DNA of 64,000 nt from Kitasatospora sp. NBC_01266. Lineage in GTDB: Bacteria; Actinomycetota; Actinomycetes; Streptomycetales; Streptomycetaceae. Location: contig NZ_CP108458.1 of the NCBI RefSeq assembly GCF_036242395.1, positions 3,100,001 through 3,164,000 of the forward strand, in the 5' to 3' direction. A model generated the notes under the pieces. The model made no database searches, was not told where the DNA came from, and saw only the letters and a list, made by a program, of their open reading frames with translations. A program made the translations under genes and the position numbers. Below, piece after piece: positions 41,279 through 49,417 of this stretch (position 1 is its first letter; each line of letters begins with the position of its first letter).

Positions 41279-42151
41279 TCAGTAACTGCCGAGCCCGCCG
41301 CAGACGTTGAGCGCCTGCGCGGTGATCGCCGCGGCCTGCTCGCCGGCCAGGTAGCCGACCATCGCGGCCACCTCCCGGGCGGTGGTGTAGCGGCCGAGCG
41401 GGATCTTGGCCTCGAACCGGGCCAGCACCTCCGCCTCGCTGATGCCCCAGTGGTCGGCGAAGCCCAGCCGGACCTGCTCGGCCATCGGCGTCTCGACATA
41501 CCCCGGGCAGACCGCGTTGACGGTGATGCCGCTGGTCGCGAGCTCCAGGCCGAGCGCCTTGGTGAAGCCGATCACGCCGTGTTTGGAGGCCGAGTACGGG
41601 GCGGCGAGCAGCACGCCCTGCTTGCCGCCGGTGGAGGCGATGCTGATCACCCGGCCGGGACCGCCCTCGCGCATCCGGCCGGTGGTCAGCACCTCGCGGG
41701 TGACCCGGAAGACGCTGGTCAGGTTGGTCTCGATGACGTCGTCCCAGAGTTCGTCCGGGATCTCCTCGGTCCGGCCGCCGCCGCCCCGACCAGCGTTGTT
41801 GACCAGGATGTTGACCGGTCCGTAGCGGGCCACGGCCTGCTCCACCAGGGCGCGCACATCGGCCGCCGAGCGGACGTCGGCGCGGGCTCCGGCCACCTCC
41901 AGGCCGCGCCCGCGCAGCTTGTCGACCACGCTCTGCACGGACCCGGCGTCCCGGCCGCAGAGGAAGACCGCGTGCCCCTGCTCGGCCAGCAGCTCGACCG
42001 TCGCGAGGCCGATCCCGCTGGTGCCCCCGGTGACCAGCGCCGTCCGGCGCGGCCGGGCGGGCGGTTGCTGAAACGAAGGCTGCGGGGAAAGGGGCTGCGG
42101 GGAAAGAGGCTGCTGGCGCGGGGGTTGCGACTTCGGCTGCTGCTCGGACAT
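41279..42151 (-). CDS. Polyketide C9 ketoreductase (ActIII-like SDR)
   Basis: A 290-aa SDR using NADPH: TGGTSGIG cofactor motif, NNAGRGGGG, and catalytic Ser-Tyr-Lys in SIASTGGKQGVLLAAPYSAS-K. AITAQALNVCGGLGSY at the end is the hallmark of type II PKS C9-ketoreductases. The Pro/Gln/Ser-rich first 35 residues (with a duplicated LSPQP) are not part of the family and may be a linker produced by a 15-bp expansion. RBS GAGAGG precedes ATG 42151. First gene of the KR-ARO/CYC unit. Confidence 0.93.
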   Translation of the reverse strand: MSEQQPKSQPPRQQPLSPQPLSPQPSFQQPPARPRRTALVTGGTSGIGLATVELLAEQGHAVFLCGRDAGSVQSVVDKLRGRGLEVAGARADVRSAADVRALVEQAVARYGPVNILVNNAGRGGGGRTEEIPDELWDDVIETNLTSVFRVTREVLTTGRMREGGPGRVISIASTGGKQGVLLAAPYSASKHGVIGFTKALGLELATSGITVNAVCPGYVETPMAEQVRLGFADHWGISEAEVLARFEAKIPLGRYTTAREVAAMVGYLAGEQAAAITAQALNVCGGLGSY

Positions 42152-42222
42152 CGGCTGCCGCTCCTCTCGAGTCCTTCAGGCGCGATACCGCCACGAGCTT
42201 CACAGCGCCGGCTCGGCACCGG

Positions 42223-43527
42223 CTAGACCGAAACTCGATCCGGGTGCACCCGCTCGGCCCAGCGGACCACGTGGGGGATCGCCAGCCCCGCCGCGACGAA
42301 GACCCCGCCCATCAGCAGCCAGCCGGGTGCGCCCCAGCCGACGCAGAGGAAGCCGAGGACGGCGGGCGCCACGACATCGGCCAACCCGCCGCTGATCCTG
42401 GCGATCCCGGTGTACTGCCCCTGCGCATGGGCGGGCGCGAGGGCGTACTTCAGCTGGAACGCCCCGGCCGCCTGGAGGATCTCGCCGATCGTGTGCACCC
42501 CCGCCCCCAGCGCGATCAGCACCATCGCGAGCCACCCGGGCAGCCCCGCTGTCAGGCCGATCAGCGTCATCCCACCCAGGAACGCCCACCCCGAGCGGCG
42601 CCAGGCCCGGGTGGCGGCCGGGTTGCCGTCGATCCCCCTAGCCACCCGGACCTGTAGGAACACCACCAGCAGGGTGTCCGCCAGCGCGTTCGCCCCGACG
42701 AACCAGCGCGGCGCGTGGGTGTGCTCCACGATCCACAGCGGCAGCGCGAAGAGCATCACCTCGCCCTGCATCGAGGTGATCGCGCTGAGCACCGAGTAGA
42801 CCAGGAACGGGTAGTCCCGGGCCGCGCTCACCCGCTCGCCCCGCGGCGGCGGCGCCAGCGGCGGCACCGACGGCAGTCGACGGGCCACCAGAGCCGTGGC
42901 CAGGAAGCTGAGCGCGTTGCCGAGCACCAGGCAGACGTAGGCCGTGCGGGTGTCCAACTGGACGACCAGCGCGGCCAGTACGGCGCCCACGCTGCCGGCC
43001 AGGTTGACCGCCGCGCGCAGGTAGGCCCGGAACCTGGCCGGCTGCGCCCCCGCCAGCCCCCGGGTCAGCGGCGCCCTGGCCGCCTGGCTCGCGGAGCCGG
43101 CCAGTTCGGTGAGGCAGACCACGAGGACGAACAGCCAGAACGAGTGCACCAGCACCAGCGCGGCCATCGCGAGCGCCTGCGCGACGAGGGTCGCCAGGTA
43201 GACCTCGCGCGGCCCGCGCCGGTCCGCCAACCGCCCCACCGGGATCCCGGAGAGCAGCCCGACCAGCGCGCCGATGCCCATCCCCGGGCCCACCTGCGCG
43301 AGCGGCAGCCCCACCGAGCGGGTGAAGAAGAGCGCCGCACTGATCATGAAGACGCCACTGCCCACCATGTTGACGAAGCTCGCGGTGGCCAGGGTGCGGC
43401 GCGGCCCGGGTTCGAGCAGCAGGCCGCGGGCGACGAGCCAGGAAGGGGCGGGTTCGGGAGTCGGAGTTGACGGTTCGTCAGAATTCGCTGCTGCCGGTGC
43501 TTTGCTTTTCGGTGCTGCCAAGGCCAC
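42223..43527 (-). CDS. MFS transporter, cluster-encoded
   Basis: A 434-aa, about 12 TM protein. N-half signature: ALVGLLSGIPVGRLADRRGP (motif A variant), then LATLVAQALAMAALVLVHSF. A cytoplasmic loop PPLAPPPRGERVSAARDYPF divides the halves, and the second half has ARISGGLADVVAPAVLGFLC. It resembles the smaller MFS exporters found in antibiotic clusters. GTG 43527 begins after a poor ribosome site, so the true start may be a later in-frame codon. It probably exports the product. Confidence 0.8.
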   Translation of the reverse strand: MALAAPKSKAPAAANSDEPSTPTPEPAPSWLVARGLLLEPGPRRTLATASFVNMVGSGVFMISAALFFTRSVGLPLAQVGPGMGIGALVGLLSGIPVGRLADRRGPREVYLATLVAQALAMAALVLVHSFWLFVLVVCLTELAGSASQAARAPLTRGLAGAQPARFRAYLRAAVNLAGSVGAVLAALVVQLDTRTAYVCLVLGNALSFLATALVARRLPSVPPLAPPPRGERVSAARDYPFLVYSVLSAITSMQGEVMLFALPLWIVEHTHAPRWFVGANALADTLLVVFLQVRVARGIDGNPAATRAWRRSGWAFLGGMTLIGLTAGLPGWLAMVLIALGAGVHTIGEILQAAGAFQLKYALAPAHAQGQYTGIARISGGLADVVAPAVLGFLCVGWGAPGWLLMGGVFVAAGLAIPHVVRWAERVHPDRVSV

Positions 43528-43834
43528 AGGTCGCCGTCCGGAGTCGGGGGAAGGAGAGGACTCGGAGTATGGCGACCGCCGGAGCGGCGCGAAAAGGCAT
43601 GGCGGACCGGGGAAAACTCACACGCCGGGCGGGAACAAGGCGGTCCTGGAACGCCGTTGGAAGATATGAGAAAGCGGCCGGGGGATATCCGGCAATTCCC
43701 GTCCGAACGCGGGCGATTCACCCTGCCGTCCAGCCGTCGTCCCCGCCCCGGCAGCGCCAGAACGGGGACAACGCGGCGGGACCACGCGTCAGGGACAACG
43801 CGGCGGCGACAACGCGTCTGCGCGGCGGGCGGGA
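43528..43834. other. Gap between ACP and MFS genes with direct repeats
   Basis: 307 bp without a gene. Contains gggacaacgcggcgg twice (43765-43779, 43792-43806; 27 bp apart) and a partial third (cgacaacgcgtct). An AT-rich part at 43640-43680 and 43698-43710 may hold the MFS promoter. No SARP-type heptamers found here. Confidence 0.5.
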
Positions 43835-44119
43835 TCAGGCCGCCGCGATCGGGCGGACCTCCGCGAGTTTCTGCGGAGCCTGGACCTGGTGGACGGCGGC
43901 CAGGAACTCGCGCGGGGTCTCCGCGCCGATCGCCTCCTCGGGCAGTTCGATGCCGTAGTCGCGCTGGATCCGGCCGGTGACCTGGAGGATCGCCAGCGAG
44001 TCGTAGCCGAGCTCGTAGAAGGAGACGTCCAGGACGTCCCCGTCCAGGTCCACGGCCTCGTCCTCGCCCGCGCACTCGCGCAGCAACCGGGTGAGGTCAC
44101 AGAGTTCAAGGAGGGGCAT
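43835..44119 (-). CDS. Acyl carrier protein of the minimal type II PKS
   Basis: 94 aa, with the phosphopantetheine Ser41 in ELGYDSLAILQV. It follows KS-beta by 35 bp, completing the KS-alpha/KS-beta/ACP order of minimal PKSs. It has typical acidic helix II. The upstream ribosome site lies in the short gap (AAAGGATGTGGCATG). It would carry the growing poly-beta-ketone chain. Confidence 0.95.
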   Translation of the reverse strand: MPLLELCDLTRLLRECAGEDEAVDLDGDVLDVSFYELGYDSLAILQVTGRIQRDYGIELPEEAIGAETPREFLAAVHQVQAPQKLAEVRPIAAA

Positions 44120-44154
44120 GCCACATCCTTTCGGAGTCGGGTCGTTCGACGGAA

Positions 44155-45354
44155 TCAGGGGGTGGCGCGCACGACCAGGGCGGCGTTGAAGCCGCCGTAG
44201 CCGCGCGCCAGCACCAGGGCGGTGCGCAGCGGGGCCGGCCGGGCCGCCCCGCAGACCAGGTCGAGCCGCAGGTCGGCGGCCGGCTCGCGGACCGGTCCGC
44301 TGGGCGGGATCACGCCGTCGCGCAGCGCCAGCAGGGCGCCGGCCACGTCCAGCGCGGCGCCGCCGGCCAGTCGGCCGGTGAGGCTCTTGGGCGCGGTGAC
44401 CGGGACCCCGTGCGGCCCGAAGAGCTCGACCAGCACGGCGGCCTCGGCCCGGTCGAGTTCGGGGACCCCGGCCGCGTCCGCGAAGACCACGTCGATGTCG
44501 GCGGGGGTCAGCCCGGCGTCGGCCAGCGCGTTCGCGGCGGCCCGCGCCAGCCCCGGCGGGCGGCCGCTGCCCGGGGCCGGGTCCATGGTGGCCGCGTAGC
44601 CGGCCAGTTCGCCGTAGCGGTGGGCGGCCCCGCGCTCCCGGGCGCTCGCGGCATCCTCCACCACCAGGATCGCGCCGCCCTCGCCGGGCAGGTAGCCGCT
44701 CGCGGTGGCCGCGAAGGGCAGGTACTCCCCCGCCTCGCTGAGCCGCCCGGTGGCGAGTTGGGCGACCCAGCCCCAGGGGCAGAGCGCGCCGTCGACCCCG
44801 CCGGAGACCATCATCCGCACGCCCTTGCGGACTTCCCGGCGGGCCTGGCCCAACGCGTCCAGCCCGCCCGCCTGCTCGGTGACCAGCACGCCGCTGGGGC
44901 CCTTGGTGCGGTTGCGGATCGAGATCTGGCCGGTGTTGACGGCGTAGAACCAGGCGAACGACTGGTAGGCGCTGACGTGCTCCCTGCCGTGCTCCCAGAG
45001 CGCCTGCAACTCCCGCTGCCCGAACTCCACCCCGCCGCCGGAGGCCGCGGTGACCACCCCCGCGCCGTACTCGGGGAAGTCCTCGGCGCTCACGCCCGCG
45101 TCGCGCAGCGCCCAGTCGGCGGCGACCAGGGCGAGCCGGGTCATCTGGTCGGTCTGCGGCAGCAGCCGGCCGGGCAGGTGGTCGGCGGCGGTGAAGTCCG
45201 GGACCTGGCCGGCCACCGTGGCCGGGTAGCCCGAGGCGTCGAACCGGGTGATCGGGCCCAGCCCGCTGGTGCCGGCCAGGGTGGCGGCCCAGTACTCCTC
45301 GGTGCCAAGGCCGTTGGGGGCCACGATGCCCAGCCCGGTGACCAGCGCGCTCAT
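44155..45354 (-). CDS. Ketosynthase beta / chain length factor
   Basis: A 399-aa KS-fold protein; the active-site Cys is replaced by Gln161 in VTEQAGGLDALGQ, the hallmark of CLF, which decarboxylates malonyl-ACP to start the chain and sets chain length. Gate residues cannot be assigned by eye. The ATG overlaps the KS-alpha stop (ATGA), so it is coupled. Confidence 0.95.
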   Translation of the reverse strand: MSALVTGLGIVAPNGLGTEEYWAATLAGTSGLGPITRFDASGYPATVAGQVPDFTAADHLPGRLLPQTDQMTRLALVAADWALRDAGVSAEDFPEYGAGVVTAASGGGVEFGQRELQALWEHGREHVSAYQSFAWFYAVNTGQISIRNRTKGPSGVLVTEQAGGLDALGQARREVRKGVRMMVSGGVDGALCPWGWVAQLATGRLSEAGEYLPFAATASGYLPGEGGAILVVEDAASARERGAAHRYGELAGYAATMDPAPGSGRPPGLARAAANALADAGLTPADIDVVFADAAGVPELDRAEAAVLVELFGPHGVPVTAPKSLTGRLAGGAALDVAGALLALRDGVIPPSGPVREPAADLRLDLVCGAARPAPLRTALVLARGYGGFNAALVVRATP

Positions 45355-46616
45355 CGCCGCACCTGCGGCCTGGTCAGCACCAGCGCGCTCTGGAAGCCGC
45401 CGAACCCGCTGCCCACGCTGAGCGCGACGTCGGTGCGCTGCTCGCGGGCCCGCAACGGGATGTAGTCGAGGTCGCAGTCCGGGTCCGGCTCGTGCAGGTT
45501 GGCGGTGGGCGGCAGTACCCCGTGCACCAGCGCGAGCGCGCAGGCGGCGACCTCCAACGCGCCGACCGCGCCCAGCGAGTGGCCGATCATCGACTTGATC
45601 GAGCTGACCGGGGTCCGGTAGGCGTGCTGCCCCAGGGCCAGTTTGAAGGCGGCGGTCTCGTGCCGGTCGTTCATCCTGGTGCTGGAGCCGTGCGCGTTGA
45701 CGTAGTCGACGGCCTGCGGGGCGAGCCGCGCCTGGTCCAGCGCGGCACCGATGGCGGCGGCCAACTCCCGTCCGTCGGGCTTGAGTCCGGTCATGTGGTG
45801 GGCGTTGCAGCGGGAGGCGTAGCCGGCCACCTCGGCGTAGATCCGGGCGCCCCGGCGGCGGGCGCGGGTCAGCTCCTCCAGGATCAGCACCGCGGCGCCC
45901 TCGCCCAGCACCAGGCCGTTGCGAGTGCGGTCGAAGGGGCGCGAGGCGCTGCTCGGGTCGTCGTTGCGCGGGGTGGTGGCGTGGATGGCGTCGAAGCAGG
46001 CGGCGGTGATCGGGGTGATCGGCGCCTCGGTGGCGCCGGCGACCATCACGTCCACGGTGCCCTCGCGGATCAGCTCGACGGCGTGGCCGAGCGCGTCCAG
46101 GCCCGAGGTGCAGCCGGTGGAGACCACGGCGGCCGGGCCCTCGGCGCCGGCCGTCCAGGCCAGTTCGGCGGCGATCGAGCTGGGCACGAAGTGGCGGTAC
46201 AGCTCGGGGACGGCGCGTTCGTGGTCGACGGTCCAGCGGCGGCCGTGCTCGCTGACCGCCACGTACTCGCGCTCCAGACTGGTGGTGCAGCCGACGGCGG
46301 TGCCGACCGTGGTGCCGATCCGGCCCGGATCCAGCGCGCCGGTGTCCAGGCCGCTGTCGGCGAGCGCCTCGCGGGCACTGGCCACGGCGAACTGGGCCGC
46401 CCGGTCCAGCCGGGTGCGCTGCTCGGCGCTCAGCCCGGCGGCGGCCGGGTCGAAGTCGCTCTCGGCGGCCACCCGGGAGCGGTAGCCGGTGGCGTCGAAG
46501 AGGGTGATGGTGCGGGCGGCCGGCCGCCCGGCCGTGAGCATCTCCCAGTACGGTCCCACTCCTGGCCGGCCGGGGGCGACCACGCCCAGACCGGTGATCA
46601 CCACGCGGCGGGTCAT
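45351..46616 (-). CDS. Ketosynthase alpha of the type II PKS
   Basis: A 421-aa condensing enzyme. Catalytic Cys169 in VVSTGCTSGLDALG, His309 in YVNAHGSSTRMND, and His346 in KSMIGHSLGAVGAL. Length and motifs are normal for KS-alpha in aromatic PKSs. A SARP-type promoter ends about 70 nt before the ATG. The operon runs KS-alpha, KS-beta, ACP. Confidence 0.97.
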   Translation of the reverse strand: MTRRVVITGLGVVAPGRPGVGPYWEMLTAGRPAARTITLFDATGYRSRVAAESDFDPAAAGLSAEQRTRLDRAAQFAVASAREALADSGLDTGALDPGRIGTTVGTAVGCTTSLEREYVAVSEHGRRWTVDHERAVPELYRHFVPSSIAAELAWTAGAEGPAAVVSTGCTSGLDALGHAVELIREGTVDVMVAGATEAPITPITAACFDAIHATTPRNDDPSSASRPFDRTRNGLVLGEGAAVLILEELTRARRRGARIYAEVAGYASRCNAHHMTGLKPDGRELAAAIGAALDQARLAPQAVDYVNAHGSSTRMNDRHETAAFKLALGQHAYRTPVSSIKSMIGHSLGAVGALEVAACALALVHGVLPPTANLHEPDPDCDLDYIPLRAREQRTDVALSVGSGFGGFQSALVLTRPQVRR

Positions 46617-46685
46617 CGCCGCCCTGCCTCTGCTCGGTGCCGCACCTGTGCCGTCCTCTCCCCGTGGCCGATCCGAAGTCCCGCC

Positions 46686-46718
46686 AGTATTCGCACGCCA
46701 GCTCGAATCAGCCTTGAA
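46686..46718 (-). promoter_or_regulatory. SARP-type direct heptamers and -10, minimal PKS promoter
   Basis: On the minus strand TTCAAGG (46718-46712) and TTCGAGC (46707-46701) are 11 bp apart; 8 nt separate the second from GAATACT (46692-46686), the -10. TTCGAGC equals the ActII-ORF4/DnrI-type heptamer. It starts 4 bp after the stop of the upstream KSIII-like gene. Confidence 0.75.
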
Positions 46719-46721
46719 GCC

Positions 46722-47729
46722 TCAGCCGAGCACCTCGACCACCGCGCAGGTCCAGCTGAACCCGGCGCCGATCCCCGCCAGCAGGCAGCGCTGCCCGGGC
46801 CGCAGCACACCGCCGCGGCGCAGCTGGTCGAGGCCGGCGAACTGGTCGGCCGCGCCCAGGTGGCCGACCGAGCGGCTCCACTGCCAGGTGGAGCGCGCCG
46901 GATCGATGCCGAAGGGCTGGAAGTAGGTCGCCTCCAGCCGGCGGCGGCCCAGATGCGGCAGCACGAACCAGTCGATCCCGGCGAGTTCGGTCTCCGCCTC
47001 GGCCAGCGCCGCCTTGACCGCCGCGCGCTGCCCCGCCGACACCCGGGCGACGCAGAACGACGTACTGGCCCGGGCGAAATAGGCCTGCTTGGCCTGCTCC
47101 AGGTCGATCACCGGGCGCCGCTCGAAGGGGGCGGCGCCGAACGGGTCGTCGCCCCGGTGCATGCCCTCCAGCTCCGGGTCGGAGACGGTGACCACGCTGC
47201 GCAGCCGGGCGAAGCCGCCGCGCCGGGAGAGCAGCAGCGCCGCGCCGCCGTCCGCGTAGAGGGTGCCGGGGTCGCCCCGCCAGCGGTCGAAGCCGGGCGG
47301 GCAGAACCGGTCGCCCGCGGTGAGCAGCGCGCCGTCCAGCTCGGCCGCCCCGGCCAGGTACCCGGCGGCGAGCTGCAGCGCGGCCATCCCGCCGTTGGAG
47401 AGCTGGCGGACCTCCAGCGCCGGGCAGGGCTCGGGCAGCACCTCGCGCTGGAGGTAGGAGGCGGGCGCCCACAGGTCGTGGCCCTGGTAGTAGACGCTGG
47501 CGTGCAGCAGCAGGTCCACCTTCACCTGCGGGGCGGTGGCCAGCGCCGCGCGGGCGGCGGTCGCGGCGAACTCGGGCCCGCTGGTGCCGTCCGAGACGGT
47601 GACGGCGAGTGCTCCGGTCTGCCGGGCGGTGCGGGCGTCGAGCAGGCCCTGCTCGACGGCGGTCGCCACGGGCGTGGCGGCGGGCAGGCTGCTGCCGTGG
47701 CCCGCGAGGTAGATCGACTGGTACCGCAC
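46722..47729 (-). CDS. Second KSIII-like acyltransferase with Ser nucleophile
   Basis: A 335-aa FabH-fold protein similar in layout to the 31347 product. The nucleophile elbow is VRQLSNGGMAALQ with Ser111 in place of Cys; His259 is in WFVLPHLGRRR and Asp295 in SVGHLGAADQF. Two paralogues in one cluster, both Ser-type, may act as a pair (for example one loading, one acylating), or recognise different acyl carriers. It lies between the phosphopantetheinyl transferase and KS-alpha. GTG 47729 is preceded by GGAGG four nt away. Confidence 0.8.
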   Translation of the reverse strand: MRYQSIYLAGHGSSLPAATPVATAVEQGLLDARTARQTGALAVTVSDGTSGPEFAATAARAALATAPQVKVDLLLHASVYYQGHDLWAPASYLQREVLPEPCPALEVRQLSNGGMAALQLAAGYLAGAAELDGALLTAGDRFCPPGFDRWRGDPGTLYADGGAALLLSRRGGFARLRSVVTVSDPELEGMHRGDDPFGAAPFERRPVIDLEQAKQAYFARASTSFCVARVSAGQRAAVKAALAEAETELAGIDWFVLPHLGRRRLEATYFQPFGIDPARSTWQWSRSVGHLGAADQFAGLDQLRRGGVLRPGQRCLLAGIGAGFSWTCAVVEVLG

Positions 47730-47785
47730 GACGCCTCCATGGCCGGGCCGGTTCGGTACCCGCCGACGGGGGTGCGGCCCTCGGG

Positions 47786-48703
47786 TCATGTTCCGGCGGC
47801 GGCCTTGAACGGCGCTGGAACAACGGCGAGTTCGGCCCCGCTCGGCAGCCCGGTGCGGCCCTCGCCGAGATCGCCGAGGGCGACGCTGGCCAGGAAGCGG
47901 CCGTCCACCAGGCCGGTGCCGAAGCTCCAGCGCACCCCGCCCGCGAGCCGCTGCTCCGAGGCCGCGAACAGCTCGGCCCACTCGGGCGCCGCGGAGGTCC
48001 CGGACGCCTCAGGCGGATCCAGCGCGTCCGGCGCGTCCGGCGCACTGCCCAGCGGATAGCCCAGCGGGAAGCCGAAGCGGGTGAACCGCAGCCGCAGGCC
48101 CGCGCCGATCGCCTTGCTGTAGGCCTCCTTGAGGGTCCACAGCCGCACCAGCGCGTCGTTGCGCCGCTCCACGGGCAGCGCTTCCAGCGCCGCGCGCTCC
48201 TGCTCGGTGCAGGCGTACAGCTCGACCCCGGTGCCGTACATCCGGCGGGCGGCGGCCTCCGCGTCGACCCCGATCACCCCGCGCCGGCTCAGGCCCACCA
48301 GCATCAGCCGCTCGGTGTGGCTGAGGCTGATGTCCAGGTGCTCGCAGCCGCGCAGATAGGGCCGGCCGCCCAGCCGGTAGGCCACGTCCAGCAGGTGCGG
48401 CGGGCAGTCGAAGACCGCGGCGGCCGTGGTCTTGAGCAGCAGCCGGGAGGCGACGAACCGGGCCCTGGCCTCGGGATGGCCGAGGCTGCGCTGGCGGATC
48501 CAGTCGCGGCCGAGCAGTCGGCGCAGCTCCGGGGCGTCCAGGTCCTCGGGCAGCCAGTCGTCCCGCCTGCCGTAGACCACGGCCACACCCCGGTGCGCCA
48601 TCGACTCCCTGACCCGGTGCCAGGGGCCATGCCGACCGGGCGCCAGGTACGGGACTCCGACCAGCGCCTCCAGCTCCTGTGCCGGCCCGAACGCCATGGA
48701 CAT
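47786..48703 (-). CDS. Sfp-type 4'-phosphopantetheinyl transferase (1)
   Basis: A 305-aa protein transferring phosphopantetheine from CoA to ACP Ser. Motifs: SLSHTERLMLVGLS, the Mg-binding GVIGVDAEAAAR and RLWTLKEAYSKAIG (W-x3-K-E-A-Y-x-K). It is longer than usual (about 225-250 aa), with a divergent C-terminal tail of about 100 residues (WAELFAASEQRLAGGVRWSF to the end). It is paralogous in plan to the 50287 protein. ATG 48703 is chosen; ATG 48697 is two codons later. A SARP-type promoter is at 48768-48736. Confidence 0.85.
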   Translation of the reverse strand: MSMAFGPAQELEALVGVPYLAPGRHGPWHRVRESMAHRGVAVVYGRRDDWLPEDLDAPELRRLLGRDWIRQRSLGHPEARARFVASRLLLKTTAAAVFDCPPHLLDVAYRLGGRPYLRGCEHLDISLSHTERLMLVGLSRRGVIGVDAEAAARRMYGTGVELYACTEQERAALEALPVERRNDALVRLWTLKEAYSKAIGAGLRLRFTRFGFPLGYPLGSAPDAPDALDPPEASGTSAAPEWAELFAASEQRLAGGVRWSFGTGLVDGRFLASVALGDLGEGRTGLPSGAELAVVPAPFKAAAGT

Positions 48704-48735
48704 GACTACCCTTCGGCCACCGCGGACAAAATGCC

Positions 48736-48768
48736 ACCCTGGCACCGCCGGCTCGAACGGTGCTTGAC
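48736..48768 (-). promoter_or_regulatory. SARP-type direct heptamers and -10, phosphopantetheinyl transferase promoter
   Basis: On the minus strand GTCAAGC (48768-48762) and TTCGAGC (48757-48751) are 11 bp apart; 8 nt then CCAGGGT (48742-48736), a good streptomycete -10. The downstream transcript runs PPTase, KSIII-like. Confidence 0.75.
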
Positions 48769-48853
48769 CCACGAAGCTTCCAGCCAACCTCCAGCGCGCC
48801 CTGCCAGCCTGCGCCCCCTGACCACCTGACCATCTTCTCAGGGAGTAACGCTC

Positions 48854-49324
48854 ATGGCCCTCAAGCGGATTCAGCTTCTCGTGGCCGCCGCAGCACTGAT
48901 CGCGGGCACCCTCGCCGTGACCGGTGCCGCCACCGCCCAGGCCGCCGACCGGCACCCGGCACAGGGCGCGGCGAGAACCGACCGCGCCTGCGCAGGCCTG
49001 CTCGGCAAGTCGCTGGACATCACCTTCGACAACGGCCTGGAGATGAGGTTCGACTACGCCGCCGACGGCACCCAGCTGACCGGCCAGGTGCTCGCCGCCG
49101 GCACCTCGGGCAGCACGGTCGGCATCACCAACACCGTGCCCGACTCACTCAGCACGGTCGCGAAGAACGTGTACTTCACCAACTGGAACGAGCACGGCGG
49201 CCTCACCGTCAGCCTGACCGAGGACCTCAAGTCCGGTACCGCGCAGGCCTACTGGTCGTTCCCGAGTGGCGGCGACGTGCGGGTCGGGCAGCTGCACAGC
49301 GGCACCATCCGCTGCCTGGGCTGA
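48854..49324 (+). CDS. Secreted MoaF-like (calycin-like) protein
   Basis: A 156-aa protein with a signal peptide (LLVAAAALIAGTLAVTGAAT ending AQAAD). The mature part has short beta strands LDITFDNGLEMRFDYAADG, VYFTNWNEHGGLTVSLTEDL and TAQAYWSFPSGGDVRVGQLH, resembling MoaF-type calycin domains that bind small hydrophobic ligands. Two Cys (CAGLL and GTIRCLG) bracket the domain and may form a disulfide. The ATG has agggag 8 nt upstream. It is divergent from the PPTase; a possible product carrier or self-protection protein. Confidence 0.6.
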   Translation: MALKRIQLLVAAAALIAGTLAVTGAATAQAADRHPAQGAARTDRACAGLLGKSLDITFDNGLEMRFDYAADGTQLTGQVLAAGTSGSTVGITNTVPDSLSTVAKNVYFTNWNEHGGLTVSLTEDLKSGTAQAYWSFPSGGDVRVGQLHSGTIRCLG

Positions 49325-49340
49325 CCGGACGGAAAACACG

Positions 49341-49407
49341 CGAGGGCCCCGGGATCGTCCGACAGTTCCCGCGAGGCGCGAACTGTCAGACGATCCCGAG
49401 GCCCTCG
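49341..49407. terminator. Long imperfect hairpin between secreted protein and SARP1
   Basis: cgagggcc...gggatcgtc and gacgatccc...ggccctcg form outer and inner arms, with a further inner gacagttc/gaactgtc pair. It lies between two convergent genes and serves both. Confidence 0.8.
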
Positions 49408-49417
49408 CCCGCGAGAC

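Noticed and set aside
43835..46616. Spore-pigment (whiE-type) PKS
   Set aside because: ARO/CYC, C9-ketoreductase, SARPs, PPTases and TOMM genes are not found in whiE clusters, and the whiE order is absent.
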